Assembly: GCF_000235365.1 (NCBI RefSeq)
Contig: NC_016450.1
Location: forward strand, 124,001-188,000
Reading direction: 5' to 3'
Length of the DNA: 64,000 nt
DNA from: Eremothecium cymbalariae DBVPG#7215
Lineage: Eukaryota > Ascomycota > Saccharomycetes > Saccharomycetales > Saccharomycetaceae
Shown here: positions 1 through 9,827 of the stretch, in pieces
Position numbering within the stretch: position 1 is the first letter of the stretch
Layout: each line of letters begins with the position of its first letter
Translations under genes and position numbers: made by a program
Notes under the pieces: model-generated
The model's input: the letters and a program-made list of their open reading frames with translations, nothing else
What the model was told of the DNA's origin: nothing
Databases searched by the model: none

Positions 1-649
1 ATCATTCTTCCTCATCATCACCACCATGGCGATGATGGAATGAACCGTGGACCTGAAAACAACCAGCATCACTGAGAACTTTACATACATAAATAGTGTT
101 ATAGAGCCGTGTCTGGGCTTCCGTATCGCGTTTATAAACCACAATTCCTCATGCTGCTATAAAGAGCAACGTATATAGAAGAATCTAGCAGTAGCACCAA
201 CTCTAAAGAGTTCTGTAGTGTGCAAAGGTTTCCAAAAATTAGAACTATTCACACAAACCTCCTTTTGGTATGAAGACAGCACCCGGATGGCTCTGGTAAA
301 AGGCAAGAACCATGTTCGATATAGATTGAGAGACCTATTGGTCTACTCTTTCCGATACTGATCTTCAGGAGGTGGAGAACTGTGGAGAGTTAGAAGAGAA
401 TTTTTAATGGAAGTATTAAAAAGAAGTGAAAGAGTGAGTTGGTGGAAGTGAAATTTTAATAGAAAATAGAAAACTGATCACATGTTATTTACGTAGATGG
501 TGATATGATAAACGAATTATTCATTGAGTTGAAATTTAGCTTATATTGTAATACTATATAATGAGTCCGATGGCATCGCATGGAGTGTTTAAGCAAGTAT
601 AGGAGCTGAAAGTAGTGTTTGGGTCGAGAATTATATTGAGGTGTATAGG
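1..649. other. Left-edge intergenic region, PET54 promoter
   Basis: No convincing gene is visible here. By conserved order the next gene to the left should be the TOS2/SKG6 homologue on the minus strand. A minus-strand ATG at 26-28 opens a frame running off the window edge, but nine codons are too few to identify. The right half is AT-rich and serves as the PET54 upstream region. Confidence 0.4.
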
Positions 650-1402
650 ATGTCAACTCCAAAGAGCATGGTGCTAGGGTTGCTTCGCAATATTAAGAAA
701 TCAGAGCTGAATTTTAAAAGTAGTGATGGGCTCAGAGAGCCAGTGGCACTACGAAATCCGGTAATTTCATTCAAGTCTTATAATCCATCGCTTACGAAAG
801 AGGATTTTTTGATGCAGTTGCCACGTTATCAGCTTTCTCAAGATTTTGGTAAGGGTGAGGTGGGGAATTTTCGTCTGTGGAAAGTGAGGGACGATCGATA
901 TTTTATGTTTAGAGACAAGTATCTGTTACATTTTGATACGGTAAAAGGTATGAAAGCGTATATGAGGATGACTGGGATGTCGAGATTAGATGATCGTAAG
1001 CTACGTTTTGAGACAGAACTCACAGAAAATCAATTGGAGGACTATACGAAATATCGATGTCGTCTAAAGAAGGCTTTTAGTTCTAGGGAAGAATACTTCC
1101 AGTCGCTGAAAGAACCGCTTGTGTGGTCGGAGAATGAGATACTAAGTGCTGATGATATTAGAGAAATTGAACTTAAGTCATTACTTGTATGGAATTTCCC
1201 TATGGATTATAAACGACACAATGTATTGGATAAATTCTGGTGGTACGATATCAAAGATTGTTTTAAAATATACTGGAATACGAATACTGGCAGAAACCTA
1301 ACATATATGTCTTTTAATAACCCAGATGATGCAGTAAAATTCAAGCTGAACTTACATGGTTCTCAATTAGAAGAGCAGAAATTGCTTATAGAAAAACTAT
1401 AG
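650..1402 (+). CDS. PET54: Pet54-like mitochondrial COX1/COX3 expression factor
   Basis: A 250-residue basic protein; the ATG at 650 is chosen because the frame otherwise opens only with a GTG three codons upstream. In S. cerevisiae Pet54 (293 residues) is a peripheral inner-membrane matrix protein that activates COX3 mRNA translation and helps splice a COX1 intron. No catalytic motif is visible; the protein has an RRM-like mix of aromatic and charged residues. The name rests mainly on position: it lies tail-to-tail with HSV2 exactly as YGR222W and YGR223C do. The last six bases are shared with the end of HSV2. Family divergence is high, so sequence evidence alone is moderate. Confidence 0.72.
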   Translation: MSTPKSMVLGLLRNIKKSELNFKSSDGLREPVALRNPVISFKSYNPSLTKEDFLMQLPRYQLSQDFGKGEVGNFRLWKVRDDRYFMFRDKYLLHFDTVKGMKAYMRMTGMSRLDDRKLRFETELTENQLEDYTKYRCRLKKAFSSREEYFQSLKEPLVWSENEILSADDIREIELKSLLVWNFPMDYKRHNVLDKFWWYDIKDCFKIYWNTNTGRNLTYMSFNNPDDAVKFKLNLHGSQLEEQKLLIEKL

Positions 1403-2608
1403 CTGTCTCCAACTCTCGCGAACAAGGTCCCAACCGATCTTGCTACCTCCTAGACTGGTGCTGCCATTTTGCAAAGCTTCATTGGCCTTATAGTCGGCTG
1501 ACTTTTCCATCATCACGTATTTTTCCCAAATACCACTCTTTTGCCATAGTAAACTCAAAGCTTCATCTCCAATCCAGCCAATCTTGCAAGTGTCATCATC
1601 ATGAGTTAATACGGTTTTGTCCAATTTTGTAGAACTCATGCTCCATACCCCTTGTAAATATTTAACCTTTGGAAACCAGCCCTTCAATACGTGCCTTTTG
1701 TCTAAATCTTCATCGATTTGAAATATGTGAAGTGTAAACTTGTCACTCACAACAGCAAGTTTGTCGCCCTTGCCATCCCATTGCATATCGAAGATTATCG
1801 CGCGGTCTAGACCCCGTCTGAATTCATGAACTAGCGATCCACTGGCAATGCTAAACACACGTATTAACGTTCCTTCCACAGAGCAAGTAGCCACCATTGT
1901 TCCCTGGCGATTCAACTTCACCAAATGGATAGCATTTTTGTGAGCTTTAATTATGGATGTGGGGAGATGTGTTGACGAAGGGTCATCAGCGTTCGTTATT
2001 TGAATGTTTGATAAGTCTGCAATGTGAATCTGTCCTGGCCGAATGCTTGAAGGGTAGGCTAATATCCCTGCAACAATATGTTTAGATGAGTTGGAATGGT
2101 CTATTTCCTGAGAACCACTGCCTCTCCTAACCTTGTTGCAGGTTACGAAATCCGCAGTCCCATTATGGATGTGGTTGATGACAGGGCAAATCCTAGTAGG
2201 TGTGCCACTAAACGTATATATTTCAATGCTCTGTGACAACACCACAACTATGTACTGCCTCGACAAAAATATCTCTCTAACTGGAGAATGGAATCGAATC
2301 GATATCGAATCCCTTTGTTGAATATCGTCCCATATCGCAATCTTGTTTGTTGAAAACCTAGGATTCGTCCCACCCCCAACCAATCCAATATAGTTAGTAC
2401 GGTAAAGCATCCTTGTATACCCAATCCCTGACATCCCATTCTGGGAGAACTTACGTTTCACACTACATTGTATCGGATCAGTGTTGTATATTTCGAACCC
2501 CTTTTCTGTCGCGCAACTAAAGCACTCCTGATCCTGGTTGAAATTTACATGCAGAAAACGTGGTGTGCCATTCTTTTGGTGCACTAATATCGGATTCCTA
2601 GCTTTCAT
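1397..2608 (-). CDS. HSV2: Hsv2 PROPPIN, phosphoinositide-binding WD40 protein
   Basis: A 403-residue seven-bladed beta-propeller of the PROPPIN family (Atg18, Atg21, Hsv2). The diagnostic FRRG phosphoinositide-binding motif is visible near residue 263 within HEFRRGLD, preceded by the usual blade sequence ending in GTLIRVFSIASG. Hsv2 binds PI3P and PI(3,5)P2 on endosomal and vacuolar membranes and supports micronucleophagy. Start is the ATG at 2606-2608. It is convergent with PET54, and the two TAG stops sit in one CTATAG palindrome. Assignment to HSV2 rather than ATG18 or ATG21 rests on synteny with PET54 and AMA1. Confidence 0.9.
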   Translation of the reverse strand: MKARNPILVHQKNGTPRFLHVNFNQDQECFSCATEKGFEIYNTDPIQCSVKRKFSQNGMSGIGYTRMLYRTNYIGLVGGGTNPRFSTNKIAIWDDIQQRDSISIRFHSPVREIFLSRQYIVVVLSQSIEIYTFSGTPTRICPVINHIHNGTADFVTCNKVRRGSGSQEIDHSNSSKHIVAGILAYPSSIRPGQIHIADLSNIQITNADDPSSTHLPTSIIKAHKNAIHLVKLNRQGTMVATCSVEGTLIRVFSIASGSLVHEFRRGLDRAIIFDMQWDGKGDKLAVVSDKFTLHIFQIDEDLDKRHVLKGWFPKVKYLQGVWSMSSTKLDKTVLTHDDDTCKIGWIGDEALSLLWQKSGIWEKYVMMEKSADYKANEALQNGSTSLGGSKIGWDLVRESWRQL

Positions 2609-3772
2609 GCCCTCTTAACTCTTGTCGACTAACTACTTCCGTATGTTCTCACAATAACTTACCTACAAACGTTTTGTTGATGTGTTAAGTTTCCGTAAAC
2701 TATCTTAAACCTGCAATACCCGTTTAGCTGCGTGAAATACAATCAACCAGATTTCCTGATAGGGAAAATTAACTGCCATCTAAATCACTGAACCTTCATA
2801 TAGATACGAGCAATCTAGCCAACTGCTATGAACATCGCTGTTGCCTGCAACACCTATGGAACCCGTAAAATCACGTATTCCGTACCATCTCTCTGCTTCT
2901 TCTTTTCAAGCTAATCCAGCACTAACAGGAAACGTGAAAAATCTAATTTCCCAAAAACCTAGAAAGCTGAAACCCCCAAACTGCAGCACAAAGTTTCTGC
3001 GTATTCCTGAGGTTCTACACTTCCCAATTCGTGCCAAAATACTAACCCAGCTACGTTTACCCATGTATGTTTTGTATTTATGATGTGACATTTAGTCCCC
3101 AGTACTTCGAATGTCGTCACTTTCTGTTGACACTTTTCAATTCGAAATGGTGAAAATGATTTACAAAATATCCAAGCTTAACATTGGCATGCCATGATGT
3201 GACAATACCAGGATACCCAAGATATCCCTCTGATATCGAGTAAGAAACTGCACAATAACCTAATGGTTCTTTTGGTTTCTTTCTTTAGTAGTATTACTAC
3301 ACAATGTGAAGGTTGGATTGTCACGACAGCGACAATTGTCAGCCCTAGTCATCTGACAAAGTAAAACTAGTCACAAAGTCTATTTTATACTTGGTTCTGT
3401 CTTACGCCTAAAGATCATTAATAGGAACCACCGATATTCCAATACTATATTAGAAGGGCATACTAGTGTTCTATTCATATAAGCCACTAAGTACGCAGCA
3501 TTCTTTGCTCATCCACAGAGAGAAAGAGAAGAAAGTTCCCTGGCTAAGCTATCTAATCACCACCATATTTTTGCTAAGAGAAGGGTTCAATATCGCTACT
3601 ATCATTATTTTTAATACACAAGGGAGTCTGACAAAAATTCTATAATTAAATCCTCTGTGTTGCTTGCGTATTTTTCCAATTCTTTATTGTATCTTCTTCC
3701 ATTTAATATACTGCAGGTACGTTCTCGATCTTCACCACTTCTAAGTTGTTTAGCACTGTTTACAAGAAAAAC
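2609..3772. other. Gene-free divergent region between HSV2 and AMA1
   Basis: About 1.2 kb without a supportable gene. S. cerevisiae carries AZR1 (YGR224W), a drug transporter, at this place; no trace of a membrane transporter is seen here. Short open frames lack ATG starts. The stretch must hold both the HSV2 and AMA1 promoters. I found no clear URS1 or Ndt80 element. Confidence 0.6.
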
Positions 3773-5780
3773 ATGGACAGACAGCCACAACTGATGTCAA
3801 GGTCATATAAGAGAACATTGAGCTCAGGGTCTGTGTCATTGTCACCACAAGGGATACAGCTAAAGCGGAAGAAGTTTCAAAATGATCCTCTAACACCTGC
3901 AAGGAAGTTGGGCGGCTCCATGTTAACGATGATCCCTGACCGGTTTATTCCTAATGAGACATCTATAAAGGCTTACCGGACATCTCCCAACTTGCGGAAT
4001 TTTGATCTTACGATCAATGAACTTGTAGATCCTGATTCACAGAGGAGGTTGCCGTCACCGGAGTTCTTTACATCGCAGGATTTGCTGTTGAATCAGTTAA
4101 TACTTACTCCGGATCCGTCCCCGTTGGCTACAAAGGAGGTAAAAACAAGGTTAAACGAGGAGTTCAAAAGACACAGAGAATATATAGCTGATGCGCTTGG
4201 GTTCCAATCACCAGAGCGGGTATACAAGTTTGATAAGATACAGAAGACGCTAGATATTTCGCCTAATCATTCCATTGTTGATCCATTGCTTTCGACGCTA
4301 CCGCCTAAGGATGCTGCACAGTATATCCACAAACAAGAGTTCCCCAATTTTCAACAGTCGAAGAGATTTGTGCCTTGTGATTTGAGACCGACCAAAAGAA
4401 CCAAGTCTCATATTCCGTATCGTGTTCTTGATGCTCCGGCGCTACGAAATGATTTTTATTCGAATTTGGTTGACTGGTCTCCGGCGACAAACAATGTTGT
4501 AGTTGGATTAAATTGCTCAGTATATTTATGGTCAGATACCTTAGGTCCGATAAATGTACTACATCATGGTTATCTACAGAAGAAGGGGGACATTGTTACG
4601 TGCGTTTCCTTTGCGCCAACAGATGACTATTTGGTGGTGGCTACAAAGCTGGGGCGATTGCTCGTATTCGATCAATCTTATAAACCAAAGGTTATGGTAG
4701 ATGGTTCTAGGCAACCTCTCGTAGAAACTAGAATCAATAACAATAGAGGTATTTGTTGTGTTAAGTGGTTCGAAAATGCAAAAAACGAATTCCTTTTGGG
4801 CAATGACATAGGTGAGGTCCATAGATTTAGACTAGAACATAAGAAATTCGAACACTTTGAAATCATTACCATGGGAGAAGCAGAAAGAAGGTTAAGAGTA
4901 GGGAAAGAATTGAATGGTCATGTATCAGGTGTGGAGCGGGTGAAACAAAAATCTTATAATATCAAGGAAACTTTAGTAAAATACGTGTATGATACAATGG
5001 AACTTTGCTTAGAAAGCGTTTATACGTTCCAATCTCAAACACAGCAAGTTTGCGGTAAATATCAACAAAAAAGAAAGCCAGATACCCTTATTAAATTACC
5101 TACGATACTCGGTGATGGTGGTCGTAGAGTATTAGAACATTGTGAAACATATTTTTACTAACTAAAAAACGTTATTCACAGGATTAGACATTAGCGAAGA
5201 AACAGGTTTTGTCGCTGTCGGCGGTAACGATAATTCTTGTAGCTTATGGGATATATCCCTGCCAAACGGCCCGCCAAAGCTACTCTTCCAATTACCCCAC
5301 TATGCTGCTGTGAAAGCTCTGTCATTCTGTCCGTGGTCTAAATCCTTATTGGCCACGGGGGGAGGCAGTAAAGACAGAACAATCAGATTCTGGCATGCTC
5401 CTTCAGGGACTCTATTGAAAGAAATAAAAACCCCCGGCCAGATAACTTCTCTCATCTGGTCCACCAGAAGAAAGCAGATCGTCGCTACCTTCGGCTTCAG
5501 CGACCTTGAGAGCCCCACGTTGTTCATAAGCTATTCCTACCCAAGCATGGAACCCATCATGAAAGTAACAACCCCAAGCGCCTTACGAGTGCTCAGCGCC
5601 GTGTCCTCCCCAGACTTCTCAAGTATATGCATTGCTACAAATGATGAGACCGTCAGATTTTACGAAATGTGGGATCCTAAAGAATCTACCATTATAGAAG
5701 CCCAGGCCGCAGGTTTATATGGAAGCGAAATTATCGAACACGAGGAAGGCATAGAACGCGATACTAAGCCCATCAGATAG
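3773..5780 (+). CDS. AMA1: Ama1, meiosis-specific APC/C activator (two exons)
   Basis: Exons 3773-5054 and 5182-5780 join in phase to give 626 residues (593 in S. cerevisiae). Ama1 is a Cdc20/Cdh1-family WD40 activator that directs the anaphase-promoting complex during meiosis and spore formation. Seen in the sequence: an N-terminal C-box (DRFIP) near residue 54, WD40 blades from about residue 220, and a C-terminal Ile-Arg (IR) tail that binds the APC/C. The ATG at 3773 is used because the frame upstream offers only TTG. Without splicing, translation stops at 5161 and loses the last three blades and the IR tail, so splicing decides function. Intron details are given separately. Neighbours HSV2 and PEX28 support the name. 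Confidence 0.93.
5055..5181 (+). other. AMA1 intron
   Basis: A 127-base intron. The 5' site is GTAAAT rather than the yeast consensus GTATGT. The branch box TACTAAC lies at 5156-5162 and the 3' site is the CAG ending at 5181, 20 bases past the branch A. Joining 5054 to 5182 restores a Gly codon in a blade that continues GLDISEETGFVAVGGNDN, the expected Cdc20-family sequence. Exon phase matches (1282 plus 599 bases, 627 codons with stop). Confidence 0.92.
5082..5089 (+). promoter_or_regulatory. Mer1-type intronic splicing enhancer
   Basis: ATACCCTT is an exact match to the Mer1 enhancer AYACCCUY, 27 bases inside the AMA1 intron. In S. cerevisiae, AMA1 is one of the few introns spliced only when the meiotic protein Mer1 binds this element and helps U1 snRNP use a weak 5' site. 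The weak GTAAAT site here fits the same logic. Function is inferred from the match and the gene identity. Confidence 0.8.
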
Positions 5781-6122
5781 AATGACGTAGCCTAAAAAGA
5801 GAGATAATAACATACCGATAGATACATATTCATAATAATAGCTATTTGTCTTCAAATTGTTAACTAATCACTCTAATATCTTAATTATCCACGCCGTCTC
5901 TACCTGTGTCACTGGCGCGCCAACATCATCGATTATCGTACGTCACGAACTATTTGAAAACTCGGGGAAACTCCTTTTAACGGGAAACTAGTCAATGGCC
6001 GAGGACTTTTGGAAGCAAGAAGGTGTGATTTTACATACACGTTTTGATAGCATGAGTTTGAAGGAGCAATCGATATATAATCGGGTAGATCGCAGTTGCT
6101 AGCAGGAGTGTGATATACTTGA
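5781..6122. other. AMA1 3' region and PEX28 promoter
   Basis: A 342-base spacer between two plus-strand genes. AT-rich sequence follows the AMA1 stop, then mixed sequence leads into PEX28. No RNA gene or recognised regulatory element seen. Confidence 0.5.
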
Positions 6123-7859
6123 ATGTGTAGTGAATACGGTGAGAAAGAGAGATTGTACCAAAAAAAAATCAGGAAAATGCAAAGCGGTGATGATGTTAAC
6201 AATTGTGTCAGTCCGGGGTTTAGGGGTGATAAGCGGAAATCTTTGATTGGACATTATTTGGCAAGGAAGTACGAGAAGGTGTTGTCTATTGAGGGTAAGT
6301 TGAGTAAGGAGCATGGTGATGATGGAGTGATATCGAACCGGGAGATGATCGCTAATATTGCGGTTTCTTTGTTTGATGCTACTTGGGAGCGCCTCAAGGT
6401 TGGGAAGGATAGCCGGGCGAAGTCTATTGATGATGATTTTGAGGAGTTTGCGATGAAGCATGAGCTGGAGAGTATTTCCGATAGTTTTTGGCTGGATGAG
6501 AACTTTAGGGAGGAGTCTGAGGGGGGCGATATTTCTGCGGATGATGTTGATGTTGGTAATTCCAGGAATGTAAAAGGTGGTGGCAGCAGCAGTAAACTAA
6601 AGAAGATACATAGTGTAGAAGGACATGATCATTTTGTTGATATTTTGTTGGATAAGATGATTTCTGCTCTATTGCCTGATGATTTGCCCGAAAGGGAGCA
6701 ATTTACGCAGCGGGTTCATGAGCCTGGAAGACGGAAGAGCCATCCTATTTCTGTTGTTATAATGTCCCGGAATTTGAAAATCATGACTGCCAAATTGGGT
6801 CTTCTTTTCGAATTCCAGGACTCGATCATTAGGCTTATAACATGGAGGAATCCTTCGGGGACAATTACTGCATTAATGTTGTTTTCGTTTATTTGCTTCA
6901 ATCCTATGCTGTTACCTATTATCTCATTAGGTTATGTTCTTTTTGGATTAATGATTCCTGGTTACCTACACAGGCATCCATTAAGACGCAATTTCTACCT
7001 GACCAAACGTGTATATGGAAAATCCTTGTTGGTTACTGTGGCTACTGGAGGGAAACCCTCCAATTGGCAGGGTCATGATAATGTGCTAGAGTATGATTAT
7101 AATAATTTGCATACAGAAGGTGAGGATTGGGAAAGGGCTCAAAATATCAGGCAGACGTTGGAATTTATCGTGAATTTGCGTGACTTACAAAACTTAATGA
7201 CAGCTACAGTACTGGCTACTGAGAACTTGGAGAAGTTTGTTTATGGCGACGCTGGTTTTAAAAATGAACGCAGGTCCACGATCTTGTTCCTATCTGGCCT
7301 CTTGGCACTTGTAGTTTTATGGTGTATGTCTCCGTTTATCAACTGGTCTGTTACTGCTAGTGTTGGAGCGTGGGCAGGATTATTAACGCTGCATCCAAGA
7401 GTACTGCCTAAATTGACTGATTTTATAAACGAAGAACAGATTGAAAAAGGTAAAGAAGTAATGGAGAATGTCGAGAAATATGATATTATTCTGGATGAAC
7501 AGCCGGAAGTAAGATATTTGGAAGTATTTGAAATATACAAACAGGGTCTAACTCCGCAGCAGTGGGACTTTTATACTATCTCATCACATGTTTTTGATCC
7601 GATGGACAAATACAGAAAATCGCAAACCCCACCCCCAGGTGTAACAAGCTTAGAATTTGTAACCGCACCGTCTACTTGGTGCTTTGACAAAAACTCAGAA
7701 TGGGTGGTTGATAAAAATGTTGAAGTTTGGGCAAATGAGCGAGGACTTTCATTGGCCATAGATGGCGAATTTTTGGTAGATGATGCGTTTAAAAGAAAAC
7801 GTTTGACGAGAAAAGTGGTAAGATACGCCAACCCTGCACGCAAACCGGCATATAGGTAA
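6123..7859 (+). CDS. PEX28: Pex28-like peroxisomal/ER membrane peroxin
   Basis: A 578-residue protein, matching the 579 residues of S. cerevisiae Pex28. The family (Pex28, Pex29, Pex30-32) shapes peroxisome number and ER contact sites. Visible: an acidic, Ser-rich N-terminus; paired hydrophobic segments near residues 245-280 and 385-425; and a C-terminal dysferlin-like region with conserved Trp residues (STWCFDKNSEWVVD near residue 517). It lies beside the MTC6 homologue, as YHR150W does beside YHR151C, which favours PEX28 over PEX29. The ATG at 6123 is the first; a second in-frame ATG at 6177 is a possible alternative start. Confidence 0.85.
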   Translation: MCSEYGEKERLYQKKIRKMQSGDDVNNCVSPGFRGDKRKSLIGHYLARKYEKVLSIEGKLSKEHGDDGVISNREMIANIAVSLFDATWERLKVGKDSRAKSIDDDFEEFAMKHELESISDSFWLDENFREESEGGDISADDVDVGNSRNVKGGGSSSKLKKIHSVEGHDHFVDILLDKMISALLPDDLPEREQFTQRVHEPGRRKSHPISVVIMSRNLKIMTAKLGLLFEFQDSIIRLITWRNPSGTITALMLFSFICFNPMLLPIISLGYVLFGLMIPGYLHRHPLRRNFYLTKRVYGKSLLVTVATGGKPSNWQGHDNVLEYDYNNLHTEGEDWERAQNIRQTLEFIVNLRDLQNLMTATVLATENLEKFVYGDAGFKNERRSTILFLSGLLALVVLWCMSPFINWSVTASVGAWAGLLTLHPRVLPKLTDFINEEQIEKGKEVMENVEKYDIILDEQPEVRYLEVFEIYKQGLTPQQWDFYTISSHVFDPMDKYRKSQTPPPGVTSLEFVTAPSTWCFDKNSEWVVDKNVEVWANERGLSLAIDGEFLVDDAFKRKRLTRKVVRYANPARKPAYR

Positions 7860-8046
7860 AACATTCCTTTCTATCTAGGGAAGTAGTAGCAGTGAAAGAA
7901 AATTGTATTTTACATCTAACAAAGAATGAACTAAATCAAAAATTTAACGTATTTTTAAACGATTATTTGTCCAACTTAACAACGATAACTTAATGTAACT
8001 ACTGTCCTATGTAACTGAATACTATTAAAGTTTCTTATAATTAAGT

Positions 8047-9528
8047 CTATGAAGGGACTCCTTCAATCTCTGACTTTGCGTAAGTGTTTACAATTCGTTT
8101 CCAGCCTTTTCTATTATCTTGAATTGGGATCCTAACCAGGTCCAATAAAATAATAATCAATGTAATTATTAACAAAACAACGCATGCTGGATAAAACATC
8201 CTTGAAAAACTCCTAGTTGGTATAAAGGTAACGTAAGCACACCTTGCTAACGGTCCTCCTGTAACCCAACAATTTTTAACCGATATAGAATTCAAATCTA
8301 TCCAGAAATCAGCATCTGGGGAACCAACATCTGCCAAATACTTCTGAAGGGAGATTCGTTCCATAGGGGTCTTAGGCAATCCAACCTGATAGTTCTCAGG
8401 ACAAACAGCAGAATCAAATGATGAGAAATAAGTATTCTCGGATGCTTCTAGTTGATTGAAGGAATCATTTAGGTGCCACATATGTGGTTGATCTTTAGAA
8501 CTGCAAATAACTTTTAGCCTTTCGTAGCAGTTAGATAGTTTCCAGTATCCTGCCTGAGTAGAAGCGTTATAACTAAAAGAAGCACATCTATCAGTCAACG
8601 ATTTGCTTATGCTCTTACTGTTATCGGAGGCAATAGATAGCTCATCCGACCATGGCCAACTGATTGCTGATTGGATTAATGGCACTATACCACTGATGTT
8701 GCTTAAATCATAATTATTCGCAATTATCGGGGAATACCCACATCTGATAAAGTGCTGTATATGTTCAGGTTGAAACTCCGAATACAGAAATCTCCATGAT
8801 TGGTTCGTTTGCTCAATTATATCATCTAAATTCCCAATAGGGCAGGTTATAGTACTATTATCCGTAACCAGATGTAAAATCGATGATTCAAAAACCCCAG
8901 GAACGTCTCCATATGATTTGTCATCCAAAAAGGCAATAACCAATCTTTTCTGATCGTTATAAAAAAAGTCATTTAATGTGGGCCATTCTAAATTAGAATC
9001 TGCCTCACTTAAAAGCTTATTTTTGGTATCTCCGTTTGGTTTGGAATATATGTAGGGATACGACTGTCGCAGGTCATCTGCCAGTGACTGAAAATCCATC
9101 GTAGTGTTTGCCAATCCAGAAATCTTCAATAATAACACCAGCTGGCTTGCATACATATTCTGCTCAGTCTGCAAAATATGGTTATGTAATAAACCTATAA
9201 TATCCGAAAAGCTTAGCTTGCAATCCTCTATGAGCCATCGACCTACATCGTTGTCATATTCTACATTCACAACCAAAGCCTGAACCCCTACCTCTAATAG
9301 CTTACTTAAAGTCAATAAAGCTGTTCTTTGATCTTCTCCATACACAGATATAACTTTTTTAATATCTACACCGACTAGGGGAACCTGGTCTATTGAAACG
9401 TTACCCATTATGTCTCTCTGCAACCAGAGGGCTCCACTTGTCTCAGCTGACATACTAACCCAATTGTCGATACAACGAACAAACGGTAATCTTAAACACC
9501 ATATCCACACCACAATAGACCATTGCAT
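8047..9528 (-). CDS. MTC6: Mtc6, secretory-pathway membrane protein
   Basis: A 493-residue protein (526 in S. cerevisiae). It has an N-terminal hydrophobic signal sequence (about residues 1-19), a long lumenal region with many potential N-glycosylation sites (for example NVS, NTT, NST, NQS, NAS, NDS), and one C-terminal membrane span near residues 450-472 followed by a short basic tail. This is the layout of a type I glycoprotein. Mtc6 was found by synthetic effects with telomere capping mutants; its biochemical role is unknown. Convergent with PEX28, as YHR151C is with YHR150W, and divergent from DIE2. Confidence 0.85.
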   Translation of the reverse strand: MQWSIVVWIWCLRLPFVRCIDNWVSMSAETSGALWLQRDIMGNVSIDQVPLVGVDIKKVISVYGEDQRTALLTLSKLLEVGVQALVVNVEYDNDVGRWLIEDCKLSFSDIIGLLHNHILQTEQNMYASQLVLLLKISGLANTTMDFQSLADDLRQSYPYIYSKPNGDTKNKLLSEADSNLEWPTLNDFFYNDQKRLVIAFLDDKSYGDVPGVFESSILHLVTDNSTITCPIGNLDDIIEQTNQSWRFLYSEFQPEHIQHFIRCGYSPIIANNYDLSNISGIVPLIQSAISWPWSDELSIASDNSKSISKSLTDRCASFSYNASTQAGYWKLSNCYERLKVICSSKDQPHMWHLNDSFNQLEASENTYFSSFDSAVCPENYQVGLPKTPMERISLQKYLADVGSPDADFWIDLNSISVKNCWVTGGPLARCAYVTFIPTRSFSRMFYPACVVLLIITLIIILLDLVRIPIQDNRKGWKRIVNTYAKSEIEGVPS

Positions 9529-9827
9529 CGCTTTTATGAAGCTACCATCGATCCTTTTCTATTATAAAGTGTGGGCATCAAGATCATAAAGTTCACACTG
9601 TGTAGCAAAAGTTCTAAAATGATTGGCACATCGAAGAAACAGTTGGTCTTCGAAGAAATGGAATTTAAGAGGCTCCAACATTTAAAAGAAAAGTACAAAA
9701 TACGAACGTCACAAGGCATCTGGAGGTCAGAGAGCTGTTAACTTGTTCCTTTTTGGATCTACTTCACGTTAAGTTAATATTAAGTGTTACATACAACTTT
9801 TTTGCTGGATTTATTTTAATTATTAGC

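Noticed and set aside
1..28. Minus-strand frame running off the left edge as the start of TOS2/SKG6
   Set aside because: Only nine codons; position fits synteny but the sequence cannot be recognised.
2841..3083. 80-codon open frame between HSV2 and AMA1 as a remnant of AZR1
   Set aside because: TTG start and no membrane segments; not a transporter fragment.
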